Shown here one piece after another: positions 26,701-35,407 of a DNA stretch of 64,000 nt; the first letter of the stretch is position 1, and every line of letters begins with the position of its first letter. The position numbers and the translations under genes are program-made. The notes under the pieces are model-generated. The model was not told the DNA's origin. It made no database searches and was given only the letters and a program-made list of their open reading frames with translations. Origin of the DNA: Ectorhizobium quercum (GTDB lineage: Bacteria > Pseudomonadota > Alphaproteobacteria > Rhizobiales > Rhizobiaceae); the NCBI RefSeq assembly GCF_026552795.1, contig NZ_JANFPI010000001.1:806001-870000 (forward strand), given 5' to 3'.

Positions 26701-28296
26701 ATGGTAATGCTTGAAGGGTTGCACGGACATCCTGTGGCGCTGACCGCGGCATGTTTTGCGGTTTCCGCATTGGCCGTCTATCTGACCGACCCCTTCGCCA
26801 TGCCGCGAAGCGTGCGGCGGGAATCGCGCATCGAGCGGACGCCGTCGCGCGTGGCCCTGGAACTGGCGGCACGGCTGCCGATCATCCTGTTCGTCTTCTC
26901 GATCTTCTTCGCCATTTCCTGGCGGCCGCTCTATTGCGCGGCGGGCACGATCAGCTTTTTCGTGATCTTCACCGGCATTTCGCGGGCCAAGTTCATCTTC
27001 ATCCGCGAGCCGCTGGTGTTTTCCGATATCGCGCTGGTCATGGACGTCTTCAAGTACAAGACGATCTTCTACGCCACGCGGCTGAATATCCTGTTCTGGA
27101 TCGCGGCGCTTTCCTATGTGTTCGGCGTCTCCGCCCTGTTCATGATCTTCGAGCCGCATCTCCTGCCGGCGCGTTTCGGTTTCTTCTGGATTGTCGTCGG
27201 CATTTCCGCGCCCCTGCTGCCTGTCATCCTGCTCTTCGTGCGCCCCGTGGGGCAGGCAGCGGCCTGGATCGCGGAACATCTGCTGCGGACCCTGAACGTG
27301 CGCGTCAACACCGTGCGCTTCGGCACCTTCGCCACGGTCGCGTATCATTTCATGATCTGGCTCGGCATGCGGCGGGAGGCGATCGTCGCCGAACTCGCCC
27401 ACGGCATCCAGAACGTGTTGCAGGAACTGAGGGGGCATGAGGAGGAAGACGCGCCGCTGATCGTGATCTGGCAGTCGGAATCTTTTCTCGACCTGCGCAA
27501 TGTCGGCGACAGAGACCTCGAACTGCCGACCATCGACGTGCTGAAGAAGCGTGCCGCCCAGTGGGGCCGCATGTCGAGCGTGTTCGAGGGCGGCTATACC
27601 CTGCGCACGGAATTTTCCGTCCTGAGCGGCCTCCAGCCGGAGGACGTCCATGCGGATGCGAGCTACCCTTACCTGCGCGCGGCGCATTATTCGGATGTCG
27701 TCTGGCCTTCCAAGCTGCGCAAGGCGGGATGGCTGACCCATTTCATCCATCCCTACGACAGCGCCTTCTTCCACCGCAACAAGGCCATGCCGCTGCTCGG
27801 CTTCAGCGAGATGACCATGCTCGACGCCTTCGATCACGTGCCGGAGCGCGACGGCCCCTACGTGTCGGACATGCGGCTGACGGAAAAGGTGCTGGAAATC
27901 ACCGCGGCGCTCGATCATGACAGGCCGGCGCTGCTGTTCGTGGCCTCGATGGCCAATCACGGCCCCTGGGGCCCCGGCCGCTGCGAGGGCATGACCGATT
28001 CCGTCGAGATCTACCGCGAACTGCTGAGGCGGGCGGATGCCGCGCTCGGCCGTCTGGTCGAGGAGCTGGACAAGCTCGACCGGCCGGTCTGGCTGACCTT
28101 CTACGGAGACCACGCACCGCTTCTGAAGCGTTTCGCCGATCCGTTTCCCGATCCGCGCACCGACTATTTCATCGTGCCGCTGGGCGGGGCGAGCGAGGAC
28201 GGCCACAAGCCTACCCGCGCCCGCGTCGAGGCGCCGTGGAACCTGTTCGAGACCCTGCTCTGGCATTCGCATCTCTACAAGGAACAGTTCCGATGA
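26701..28296 (+). CDS. rkpI: LtaS-like sulfatase-fold membrane protein (RkpI-like)
   Basis: A 531-residue protein with about four to five N-terminal membrane segments (residues about 10-190) and a C-terminal alkaline-phosphatase/sulfatase-superfamily domain. Visible catalytic features are the first metal-ligand Glu in IVIWQSESF, a probable Thr nucleophile in EGGYTLRTEFSVLSG, NHGPWGP, and the late metal-binding FYGDHAPLL. This is the arrangement of lipoteichoic acid synthase and phosphoethanolamine transferases, which transfer a phospho-alcohol from a phospholipid. Here it may decorate the capsule lipid or polysaccharide; that is inferred from position in the rkp-like operon. Two start codons (26701, 26707) follow a GGAG. 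Confidence 0.8.
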   Translation: MVMLEGLHGHPVALTAACFAVSALAVYLTDPFAMPRSVRRESRIERTPSRVALELAARLPIILFVFSIFFAISWRPLYCAAGTISFFVIFTGISRAKFIFIREPLVFSDIALVMDVFKYKTIFYATRLNILFWIAALSYVFGVSALFMIFEPHLLPARFGFFWIVVGISAPLLPVILLFVRPVGQAAAWIAEHLLRTLNVRVNTVRFGTFATVAYHFMIWLGMRREAIVAELAHGIQNVLQELRGHEEEDAPLIVIWQSESFLDLRNVGDRDLELPTIDVLKKRAAQWGRMSSVFEGGYTLRTEFSVLSGLQPEDVHADASYPYLRAAHYSDVVWPSKLRKAGWLTHFIHPYDSAFFHRNKAMPLLGFSEMTMLDAFDHVPERDGPYVSDMRLTEKVLEITAALDHDRPALLFVASMANHGPWGPGRCEGMTDSVEIYRELLRRADAALGRLVEELDKLDRPVWLTFYGDHAPLLKRFADPFPDPRTDYFIVPLGGASEDGHKPTRARVEAPWNLFETLLWHSHLYKEQFR

Positions 28297-29579
28297 GCGG
28301 CAAGGCCGCTTTCCTGTTCCTGCAAGGGCCGGCCTCGCCGCTTTTCGGCAAGATCGCCGACCGGCTGGAGGCGGCCGGCCATGCCTGCTGGCGGATCAAT
28401 CTTCATGCCGGCGACAGCCTGTTCTGGCGGCGCAGGGGCGCCATCGCCTATCGCGGGCGGGCGCAGGCGTGGGGGGCCTTCATTCGCCGCGTGATCGAGG
28501 AGCGGGCCATCGGCTCCCTCGTTCTTCTCGGCGAGGAGCGGCCCTACCATGCCGAGGCGGTGCGGGTGGCCCGCGCGGCGGGCGTCGGGGTGTTCGTCGT
28601 CGAGATGGGATATCTGAGGCCGGACTGGGTGACGGTCGAACGGGACGGCATGTCCTCGAACTCGCACTTTCCGAACGAGCCCGAAGCCATTCTGGCCGCC
28701 GCCGGGAACCTGCCGGAGCCGGACCGAACACGCCTCTATGGCCATAGCTTTCTGGCCGAGGCGCTCTATGACCTCGCCTACAACCTGCCATCCGTCTTTC
28801 TCGCCTTCCTTTATCCGCATTACCGCCGGCATGGGCTGTTCCATCCCCTGGCGGAATATGCGGGCTGGATCGTGCAACTCGCCACGCGGGGGCGGCGTGA
28901 TGCCCGGGCGCTGGCGACGGTTGCCGGGCTGAAAGCCGGCGGCGCGCCGTGGTTCGTCTATCCGCTGCAATTGCAGACGGATTTCCAGCTTCGCGCCCAT
29001 TCGCCCTATAACAGCCAGCAGCAGGCCATCGCCGCGGTGCTGACGTCCTTCGCCGCCCATGCTCCGGCCTGCGCGCAGCTCGCGATCAAGGTCCATCCGC
29101 TGGATAACGGGCTGATTTCATGGAAACGCGTCATCGCGCAGAAGGCGCAGCGGCTCGGCATCGCCGGGCGGGTGCATTATGTCGGCGGCGGCGACCTGGG
29201 CTCCCTGCTCGAGGGCTGTTCAGGCATCGTCACCGTCAACTCGACGGCCGCGCTGCACGGTCTGCGCGACGGCATTCCGGCCAAGGTTCTCGGAACCGCG
29301 ATCTACGACATTCCCGGCATGACGGAACAGCGCCCCCTTGACGCGTTCTGGACGGCGCCGCACAGGCCCGATCCGGTGCTGACATCGGCCTTCTACCGGC
29401 TGCTGGCCGCCTCCATTCAGGTGCGCGGCGATTTTTATTCGGATGCGGGCACGACGGCGGCGGCCGAGGCGATCGCCGGGCGGCTTCTGTCCGGCACGGT
29501 CAACCAGCCCGGTGGCGACAGCGGTTGCGTTCCGCGCCGCAAGCCGGCCAAATATCCGCCGGCGCTGTTTATCGATTGA
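28293..29579 (+). CDS. rkpJ: KpsS-like capsule polysaccharide protein (RkpJ-like)
   Basis: About 428 residues, cytoplasmic, in the KpsS/LipB capsule biosynthesis family. Members in ABC-type capsule systems build the beta-Kdo linker on the lipid anchor. The start ATG at 28293 overlaps the rkpI stop (ATGA) and has AAGGAACAG upstream; an in-frame ATG at 28236 inside rkpI is rejected. Family features are FLFLQGPASPLF, the NLHAGDSLFWRRRG block, VEMGYLRPDWVTVE, VYPLQLQTDFQLRAHS and the C-terminal GIVTVNSTAALHGL. The 3' end overlaps the convergent gene at 29569-30330 by 11 bases. A partner KpsC is not in the window. Confidence 0.88.
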   Translation: MSGKAAFLFLQGPASPLFGKIADRLEAAGHACWRINLHAGDSLFWRRRGAIAYRGRAQAWGAFIRRVIEERAIGSLVLLGEERPYHAEAVRVARAAGVGVFVVEMGYLRPDWVTVERDGMSSNSHFPNEPEAILAAAGNLPEPDRTRLYGHSFLAEALYDLAYNLPSVFLAFLYPHYRRHGLFHPLAEYAGWIVQLATRGRRDARALATVAGLKAGGAPWFVYPLQLQTDFQLRAHSPYNSQQQAIAAVLTSFAAHAPACAQLAIKVHPLDNGLISWKRVIAQKAQRLGIAGRVHYVGGGDLGSLLEGCSGIVTVNSTAALHGLRDGIPAKVLGTAIYDIPGMTEQRPLDAFWTAPHRPDPVLTSAFYRLLAASIQVRGDFYSDAGTTAAAEAIAGRLLSGTVNQPGGDSGCVPRRKPAKYPPALFID

Positions 29580-30330
29580 AGGCGCCGGGCCGTGCCGGCT
29601 TCTGAAGCTGGCGCACGTCCGGATTGGTGCTGGCCGGGCGGATGATCAGGTTATAGGCGTCGGTGTTGGTATATTCCTGCCTGAAGGTCACGGACAGGCT
29701 GGAATCGGTCATGTCGATATTGTCCTCCAGCCGGGCGATCCGCTCGCGCAGCGGGGTGAGGTCGCTCCAGCCGGTCGCCTCGATGAGATCGGCGAGAATC
29801 TCGTCCATCTCCTTGCGCGCGGCATTTCCCTCCGCCGTCTGCGGTGCGATCATCTTGACGCGCAGCGACTTGATGTCGTCGTGCTGCGTGCCGCGCACCA
29901 CGGCGAAGAGCGAGGCCGGCGCGCCGGCCTCCGTCTCCGTGCCGATCATCTTTTCCGCCGTGCATTCGGCCTGCGCCTCGCCGGCCATCGGCGACGTGTG
30001 CCATCCTTCTCCGACAAAGCCCCGGTCGTTGAAGAGCCGGCACATCTCCGGCGCCGGGAAATGGATCATGCGGGCGAAAGGCGTGGTTCCCGAACCGGAA
30101 AAGAGGGCCACCGCATTGGGGGGAGGGACCGCTTGCGGCGTGGCGCGCGCGTGTTTCTGGCTTGCCGCCTCGGGCGGCTGCGGCGGTTCCATCATGCCGT
30201 AGTGGATGAGCAGCGCGTTCAGGTGGCGGCGGTCGTTGGCGAAAAGAACGGTCGCCGCGATCGCAAGCACGATCGCCATCGTCATGCCGAGGAAGAAACC
30301 CCTGTTCTTTCTGACCGGCATGTCGGTCAC
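29569..30330 (-). CDS. membrane-anchored hypothetical protein
   Basis: About 253 residues. The N-terminus has a short basic stretch (MPVRKNRG) and one hydrophobic segment (FFLGMTMAIVLAIAATVLF), so the rest is probably periplasmic. The remaining 200 residues contain two Cys (EMCRLF and AECTAEK), as if to form a disulfide, and a C-terminal region ending in FRQEYTNTDAYNLIIRP. I do not recognise a characterised family. A GTG at 30330 with GGAG seven bases upstream is the best start; an ATG three codons later and a GTG at 30387 are alternatives. It is convergent with the KpsS-like gene, overlapping it by 11 bases. A role in capsule is possible only by proximity. Confidence 0.7.
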   Translation of the reverse strand: MTDMPVRKNRGFFLGMTMAIVLAIAATVLFANDRRHLNALLIHYGMMEPPQPPEAASQKHARATPQAVPPPNAVALFSGSGTTPFARMIHFPAPEMCRLFNDRGFVGEGWHTSPMAGEAQAECTAEKMIGTETEAGAPASLFAVVRGTQHDDIKSLRVKMIAPQTAEGNAARKEMDEILADLIEATGWSDLTPLRERIARLEDNIDMTDSSLSVTFRQEYTNTDAYNLIIRPASTNPDVRQLQKPARPGAFNR

Positions 30331-30556
30331 GCTTTCGCTCCTGCAAAGGCTGCCCCGACGAATCGGAAAGGCGAGATCATGTTCCACGTGGATATATGGC
30401 AGCTTTTATCGGAAATTTTATGGCCTGCCTATCGGTCGCGGAACGCTGCCGCGCGGGCAGCGATGGCCGCAACGGGCGGAAGGCGGGGAAAGCGCCGCCG
30501 GATAAAGCGTACGGCATATATCGGCCACTCAGCGGCCGGCATGGAGAGAAGGTGCT

Positions 30557-30596
30557 CTCACCCGCATCGGGCACGAGTGCCGCAGATGCGGGTGAG
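30557..30596. repeat. perfect nested inverted repeat, possible terminator
   Basis: CTCACCCGCATC at 30557-30568 pairs perfectly with GATGCGGGTGAG at 30585-30596, and inside it GGCAC at 30570-30574 pairs with GTGCC at 30577-30581. It lies just downstream of the DUF2735 gene (minus strand), where it could act as a transcription terminator, although no long T-run follows. Similar palindromes are scattered through rhizobial genomes. Confidence 0.7.
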
Positions 30597-30618
30597 GGGG
30601 CAGGGACAGGGACAGGGG

Positions 30619-30816
30619 TCAGTTGGTCGTCTTGCCGTCGGTCGCGATGGCTTCCTGGTGATACCAGCAGGTATCGACGACGGCGTAATGCACCGGCTGC
30701 GGAAAGTCGATGACAGACGACTGCATGTTTTCCGCTTTTTGCCCGAAGGTCCGGCGCCGCGTTGCGACGGGGAACTGGTATATGTTAGCGGAATCGTGGT
30801 GAAAACCTGCGGTCAT
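30619..30816 (-). CDS. DUF2735 small protein
   Basis: A 65-residue protein with the DUF2735 pattern: an N-terminal FHHDSANIYQFPV motif and a C-terminal TCWYHQEAIA motif. Function is unknown. Such genes are commonly found beside glnII in rhizobia, and here it is divergent from glnII across a 365-base region. GGAAAG five to ten bases upstream supports the ATG at 30816. The shared region suggests co-regulation by nitrogen status, which is inference. Confidence 0.8.
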   Translation of the reverse strand: MTAGFHHDSANIYQFPVATRRRTFGQKAENMQSSVIDFPQPVHYAVVDTCWYHQEAIATDGKTTN

Positions 30817-30973
30817 TGTCTTTCCTTTCCGAGCTACTCTTTATGCAAAACATCCATCCGGTTAGTTTTTGCGCATTTTTTAGGCGTTAAGCCTATTTTA
30901 TTATCATGATCTGATCGAGTTGTAACTAATTATTTTTGCAATTTGCCTGATTATGTAAGGGCGTTGGCTACAT

Positions 30974-30993
30974 TTTGTGCATTTATGTGCAAA
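30974..30993. promoter_or_regulatory. candidate NtrC-type dyad upstream of glnII
   Basis: TTTGTGCAT and ATGTGCAAA form an imperfect dyad about 95 bases upstream of the sigma-54-like promoter of glnII. The GTGCA...TGTGCA spacing is reminiscent of NtrC enhancer sites and the distance is typical of an enhancer. The assignment rests on pattern and position only. Confidence 0.45.
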
Positions 30994-31088
30994 TGAAACG
31001 CGCGAGCCGGCATCCGGTTCCCTTGGCGCCGTTTCGAGCCCTTTGAAATAAAGGACTTGGACACTTTCTGACCGCGCGGCTCCCAGTC

Positions 31089-31104
31089 TGGCACGCGGCG
31101 TGCA
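31089..31104 (+). promoter_or_regulatory. sigma-54 type -24/-12 promoter of glnII
   Basis: TGGCACGCGGCGTGCA matches the RpoN consensus TGGCACG-N4-TTGCA in all but one of the conserved positions, with GG and GC correctly spaced by ten bases. It lies about 80 bases upstream of the glnII ATG at 31182. Rhizobial glnII genes are known to be NtrC/RpoN regulated. Confidence 0.8.
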
Positions 31105-31181
31105 TGGTAGCGAGCGACCTTCATCCGCCGCCTTGTCGGTATAGCAAGGGCCTTGCAACGTTACGTAGTGAGAGATTCGCA

Positions 31182-32222
31182 ATGACCAAATTTAAGCTCG
31201 AGTATATCTGGCTCGATGGCTACAAGCCTGTCCCGAACCTCCGCGGCAAGACTCAGATCAAGGAATTTGAGTCTTTCCCGACGCTGGAGCAGCTGCCGCT
31301 CTGGGGTTTCGACGGTTCCTCGACCGAGCAGGCCGAAGGCCGCAGCTCCGACTGCGTTCTGAAGCCGGTTGCCGTCTTCCCCGATCCGGCCCGCACCAAC
31401 GGCGTTCTGGTCATGTGTGAAGTCATGATGCCCGATGGCAAGACGCCGCACCCGTCCAACAGCCGCGCCACCATCCTCGACGATCCCGACACCTGGTTCG
31501 GCTTCGAGCAGGAATATTTCTTCTACAAGGACGGCCGTCCGCTCGGCTTCCCGGAGCAGGGCTTCCCCGCTCCGCAGGGTCCGTACTACACGGGCGTCGG
31601 CTACAAGAACGTCGGCAGCATCGCGCGCCAGATCGTTGAAGAGCATCTGGACCTGTGCCTCGCCGCCGGCATCAACCACGAAGGCATCAACGCCGAAGTG
31701 GCCAAGGGCCAGTGGGAATTCCAGGTCTTCGGCAAGGGCTCCAAGAAGGCCGCCGACGAAATCTGGATTGCCCGCTACCTGCTGACCCGCCTGACGGAAA
31801 AGTACGGCATCGATATCGAATGGCACTGCAAGCCGCTCGGCGACACCGACTGGAACGGTTCCGGCATGCACTGCAACTTCTCGACCAAGTTCATGCGCGA
31901 AGTGGGCGGAAAGCCCTATTTCGAAGCGCTGATGGCACAGTTCGCGAAGAATATCGACGATCACATCGCCGTCTACGGCCCGGACAACCACATGCGCCTG
32001 ACGGGCAAGCACGAAACGGCTCCGTGGAACAAGTTCTCCTACGGTGTGGCCGACCGTGGCGCCTCGATCCGCGTGCCGCATTCCTTCGTGAACAACGATT
32101 ACAAGGGCTATCTCGAAGACCGCCGCCCGAACTCCCAGGGCGACCCCTACCAGATCGCCTCGCAGATCCTGAAGACGATCTCGGAAGTCCCGGCCGAAAA
32201 CTTCGCGACGGCCGCCGCCTGA
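31182..32222 (+). CDS. glnII: glutamine synthetase type II
   Basis: GSII makes glutamine from glutamate, ammonia and ATP in the cytoplasm; it is the eukaryotic-type octo/decameric enzyme that rhizobia carry in addition to GlnA. The 346 residues match the family. Motifs include WGFDGSSTEQAEG, the Glu-rich metal site WFGFEQEYFFY, the NVGSIARQIVEEHL block, GSGMHCNFSTKFMR and NDNHMRLTGKHE-like GPDNHMRLTGKHET. The ATG at 31182 with GAGAG upstream is chosen over in-frame 31104, which would overlap the promoter. A sigma-54 promoter lies upstream and a strong intrinsic terminator downstream, so it is transcribed alone. Confidence 0.97.
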   Translation: MTKFKLEYIWLDGYKPVPNLRGKTQIKEFESFPTLEQLPLWGFDGSSTEQAEGRSSDCVLKPVAVFPDPARTNGVLVMCEVMMPDGKTPHPSNSRATILDDPDTWFGFEQEYFFYKDGRPLGFPEQGFPAPQGPYYTGVGYKNVGSIARQIVEEHLDLCLAAGINHEGINAEVAKGQWEFQVFGKGSKKAADEIWIARYLLTRLTEKYGIDIEWHCKPLGDTDWNGSGMHCNFSTKFMREVGGKPYFEALMAQFAKNIDDHIAVYGPDNHMRLTGKHETAPWNKFSYGVADRGASIRVPHSFVNNDYKGYLEDRRPNSQGDPYQIASQILKTISEVPAENFATAAA

Positions 32223-32252
32223 TCAGGCCGGATCCTTCGGTACGAACCGATG

Positions 32253-32284
32253 AACCTCCCCGTCGAAAGGCGGGGAGGTTTTCT
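32253..32284 (+). terminator. intrinsic terminator of glnII
   Basis: AACCTCCCCG at 32253-32262 pairs with CGGGGAGGTT at 32271-32280 around an eight-base loop, and the stem runs into TTTT-C-T. The position 30 bases after the glnII stop fits a Rho-independent terminator. Confidence 0.92.
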
Positions 32285-32340
32285 CGTTCGGTGCCCTTGA
32301 GAGCATCTTATCTTGAATCCGGTGTTCCAGCTGATCGAAA

Positions 32341-32450
32341 GGTGCTCTGGAGCAACTCCAGGAAAAGTGTAACGCGGTTTTCCATGCGGAAATGCATAAA
32401 AACAAATAATGGGAGCATTTCAGCGTTTCCATGAAAAAGATGAAATGCCC
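32341..32450. repeat. rhizobial intergenic palindromic element, copy 1
   Basis: About 110 bases containing two hairpins: CTGGAG/CTCCAG (32347-32361) and GCATTTCA/TGAAATGC (32415-32448), with a central AAAAACAAATAAT. The reverse complement aligns over its whole length with 59984-60096 (shared GGAAACGCTGAAA, ATTATTTGTTTTT, GGAAAACCGC, ACTTTTCCTG). It abuts, and in fact supplies, the TAG stop codon of the GGDEF/EAL gene. It is probably a Rhizobiaceae RIME-like mosaic element. Confidence 0.85.
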
Positions 32451-34771
32451 TAACGGGACGAGGCGCGTTCGTCCCGCAGCGCGGCGTTCAGCCTTTCGAT
32501 CAGCGGCGCGTCCCGCTCGCTCGGCATCGGGCGGCTGAAGAAATAGCCCTGAACCTCGCTGCACCCTTCCTCCCGCACGCGGTCGAGATGCGCTTGCGTT
32601 TCGACACCCTCGGCGACGGTGGTGACGCCGAGCCGCTTGCCGAGTTCGGCGATGGCCCGGACGACGGCGGCGCAATCGGGCCGGTCGACGGCGTCCCTCA
32701 CGAAAGAGCCGTCGATCTTGATCTTGTCGAAGGGGAAGGCCCGCAGATGGGCGAGGGAGGAATAGCCGGTGCCGAAATCGTCCAGCGCGACCCTGACGCC
32801 CATGTCGCGTATGCGCCGCAGGTCGCCGATGGCGTCCGCTTCCTCGGTGAGCAGGGCGGTTTCCGTCACCTCGATTTCCAGCCGGCCGGGCTCCAGGCCG
32901 GATTCGACCAGTGCCGCAAGCACGGCGGGCGCCAGCGTGCCCTTGCCCAGCTGTCCGGCCGAGACGTTGACGGCGACGCGGGCGCCGTCGCGCCATGTGG
33001 CGGCCTCGCGGCAGGCGCTTTGCAGCACGAATCCCCCGAGCCGGTCAATCAGGCCGCATTGCTCGGCCACGGGCACGAATTCGCCGGGCGAAATCCATCC
33101 GCGCTGCGGATGATGCCAGCGCACCAGGGCCTCGCGGGCGGTGGTCTTGCCGGTGTGGATATCGACGATGGGCTGGTAAAAGACGAACAGGCCGTCGTTT
33201 CCGTCGAGTGCGCCGCGCAGTTTCGCCTCCAGCCGCACCCGCTCGTGAATGCGGCATTCCATGTCATGCTGGAAGAGCCGCAGCGTTCCCTTGCCTGCCG
33301 CCTTGGCCGAATAGAGGGCGATATCGGCGCGCGAGAGCAGCGTTTCGGCGTCGTCTCCATGTTCCGGCGCGAGGGAGAGGCCGATGGAGACGCCGATCTG
33401 CGCCTGCCAGTCGTTTTCGAGGTGGTAGGGCGCGCTGAGCGCGCCGATGATCGCGTTGCCGAGCGTCACGGCCTGATCGGGGTCTTCATAGGGGGCCACC
33501 ACGGCGAATTCGTCGCCGCCCAGCCGCGAGATGCTCATGGACGGCCCGGTGCAGATCGCCTGCAACCGTTCGGCAACCTGCTTCAGCAGCATGTCGCCGG
33601 CGCGGTGTCCCCGCGTGTCGTTGACGAGCTTGAAGCCGTCGAGATCGAGGAACAGGAGGCCGATCCGGCCTTCGGGTGCCGCAAGCCGCGCCGCCAGTTG
33701 CTCCTGGAAGGTGTTGCGGTTGGCAAGCCCGGTCAGCGTGTCGTAATGGGCGAGCTGGAGGATGCGGTTTTCCGCCTCGATTTCCTTGGTGACGAGCGCC
33801 CAGGTCAGCATCGGGCCGATATAGCTGCCGTCATTGTCGCGGACGGCGGAGACTTTCAGGTCGAGCACTTCCGGCCCGAGCTTGATCCGGGCATTGTGCG
33901 GCAGGTTGGCGGGATCGGCGAGGATGCCGCGCTGATGCTCCGGGTGCCTGTGGAAGATGTCGATGCACGTGCCGAGCAGGTCGTCCGCCTTCAGGGGCAG
34001 GAGATGCTCGATGTTCCGGATGAGCTGTTTCGAGGTCTCGTTGGCATAATTGATCTTCAGCGTGTCCGGCTCGACCGTCATGACCGCGACCGGCATGTCG
34101 TCGATCATGTGCAGCAGCCGGCTTTGCTCCCGCTCCTTGCGGAGGGATTCGGTCCGGGCATTTACCATGCGGGTGAAGTCGCGGTAATTGATCCCGAGAA
34201 TGACCAGCATGCCGGCGGAGACGAGGATGATGTTGACGGCGGTCGCCATGAAGACCGCGTGGCCGGTGAGGGCGAAGAAGGTGACGAACGCGCCGTTGAC
34301 GATGACGGCGACGATCATGGCGGCCGAGCGCAGGTGCATCAGGCAGAAGATGCAGGTGATGACCGTGATCGCCATGTAGAAGGCGACATGCGACTGCGCA
34401 TAGGCGTTGCCATAGGGAAACAGCAGGAACGACCACAGGGTGAAGCTGATTGCGATGCCCGGCGCGAGACGATTGGTGCGCCGCAGGGCGCCGGCGGCAA
34501 TTTCGGCGGTCGGCTCGATGTGTCGCGATTTCCACCAGCGTCGGATCCTCAGGGCCGAGACGAGCGTGAACAGCAGCGGAATGCCGATGGTCAGCCAGAC
34601 CGGCGCGCCCTCGTCCATATGGGTGATGGCCAGCGCCCATGTGCTCAGCATGAGGATGAGATACATCATCGGCATCTGCCGCGAGAATGCGCGGTACTGG
34701 GCCTTCAGAAGTTCCGGATTGTCGGTCGGAACCGAGAAGAACCGGGCGATGGGGCGGATGATGTCTCTCAT
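32450..34771 (-). CDS. GGDEF-EAL cyclic di-GMP protein with PAS and membrane domain
   Basis: A 773-residue inner-membrane protein. Residues about 30-200 hold five or more hydrophobic segments, about 215-340 a PAS-like sensor (DDMPVAVMTVEPDTLKINYAN), about 345-500 a GGDEF domain with intact SRLGGDEF and DLDGFKLVND, and about 520-760 an EAL domain with intact EALVRW, NVSAGQL, DDFGTGYSSL and EGVET. Both catalytic motifs look functional, so it could make and break cyclic di-GMP. It may control surface polysaccharides such as those encoded around it, but location is the only support. Its last codon joins a TAG provided by an intergenic repeat. The ATG overlaps the stop of a possible 60-residue upstream frame. 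Confidence 0.93.
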   Translation of the reverse strand: MRDIIRPIARFFSVPTDNPELLKAQYRAFSRQMPMMYLILMLSTWALAITHMDEGAPVWLTIGIPLLFTLVSALRIRRWWKSRHIEPTAEIAAGALRRTNRLAPGIAISFTLWSFLLFPYGNAYAQSHVAFYMAITVITCIFCLMHLRSAAMIVAVIVNGAFVTFFALTGHAVFMATAVNIILVSAGMLVILGINYRDFTRMVNARTESLRKEREQSRLLHMIDDMPVAVMTVEPDTLKINYANETSKQLIRNIEHLLPLKADDLLGTCIDIFHRHPEHQRGILADPANLPHNARIKLGPEVLDLKVSAVRDNDGSYIGPMLTWALVTKEIEAENRILQLAHYDTLTGLANRNTFQEQLAARLAAPEGRIGLLFLDLDGFKLVNDTRGHRAGDMLLKQVAERLQAICTGPSMSISRLGGDEFAVVAPYEDPDQAVTLGNAIIGALSAPYHLENDWQAQIGVSIGLSLAPEHGDDAETLLSRADIALYSAKAAGKGTLRLFQHDMECRIHERVRLEAKLRGALDGNDGLFVFYQPIVDIHTGKTTAREALVRWHHPQRGWISPGEFVPVAEQCGLIDRLGGFVLQSACREAATWRDGARVAVNVSAGQLGKGTLAPAVLAALVESGLEPGRLEIEVTETALLTEEADAIGDLRRIRDMGVRVALDDFGTGYSSLAHLRAFPFDKIKIDGSFVRDAVDRPDCAAVVRAIAELGKRLGVTTVAEGVETQAHLDRVREEGCSEVQGYFFSRPMPSERDAPLIERLNAALRDERASSR

Positions 34772-34950
34772 GATGCCTGTTCCTTCTCCGGCTTCATTGC
34801 GTCGGGCCCGGGGATGACGTCTGTTGCGGCGGCGGTGGGCGGCCGGTGGTTCTCGAGCCGGATGGCGGCGGGAGCAACGCGGACAGTCGGTTTCAGCCGC
34901 GCCATGCCTATGAACCGGAGACGCAAGATGGGACGGTCGGAGAAAGCCAT
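34768..34950 (-). CDS. possible small upstream protein coupled to the GGDEF-EAL gene
   Basis: A 60-codon frame (starting MAFSDRPILRLRFIGMARLK) ends with an ATGA overlap at the start of the GGDEF-EAL gene, a layout typical of coupled genes, and no gene lies opposite it. Against it, there is no visible ribosome binding site at 34950, and the composition is proline- and alanine-rich. It could be a leader peptide or a chance frame. Confidence 0.25.
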   Translation of the reverse strand: MAFSDRPILRLRFIGMARLKPTVRVAPAAIRLENHRPPTAAATDVIPGPDAMKPEKEQAS

Positions 34951-35407
34951 CTATAATTGTAATTTAAAGAAGTGCCCGATATGATTGTTGTCATGTGAGG
35001 AACGCTTTGCCGAGGGAACGGGATGTGCCGGAGCGGCACGCCGCCGGACGATATCGCCCGGCCCACGGCATCATGACGTGGCGATCCGGTTGCATTCGTC
35101 AGCCGCCGCGCCATCCCCGTCGTCCGGCGGGAAATGGGGCGGCCATGCGCCCGGATCAGGATCGTATATTAGGTGGAAAAGTTAAAAAAATGCCGCTTAT
35201 CGCCCGGAATCCGCCGGTTTTGCGGGAAGGCCGGTCGCAAAAACCGTTCGACGGGGCCATGAGCGGGGCATCGCCGAAGCAGGGATACCGTTTTCCGTAT
35301 AATTACAACTATTGATGGAAATTCTATCCGGCAACACCGCCGGGCGCATCGTTGGGCAGGGGAGGCCGCCGCTTCCGCGCGGCGCCTCCGGTTTCGTGCG
35401 AAAACGC
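34951..35407. other. gene-free region between GGDEF-EAL and PKS2 genes
   Basis: About 457 bases without a credible coding frame. It contains two short AT-rich patches, CTATAATTGTAATTTAAAG near 34951 and CCGTATAATTACAACTATTG near 35296; the first is well placed for the promoter of the GGDEF-EAL gene. No terminator hairpin was seen after the PKS gene that ends at 35408. Confidence 0.4.

Noticed and set aside
28236..28292. Longer start for the KpsS-like protein within rkpI
   Set aside because: The ATG at 28293 has a good ribosome binding site and a normal stop-start overlap; the extension has no family similarity.
31104..31181. N-terminal extension of GlnII from an in-frame start at 31104
   Set aside because: It would begin at the sigma-54 promoter, and GlnII proteins normally start MTKFKLEYIW as at 31182.
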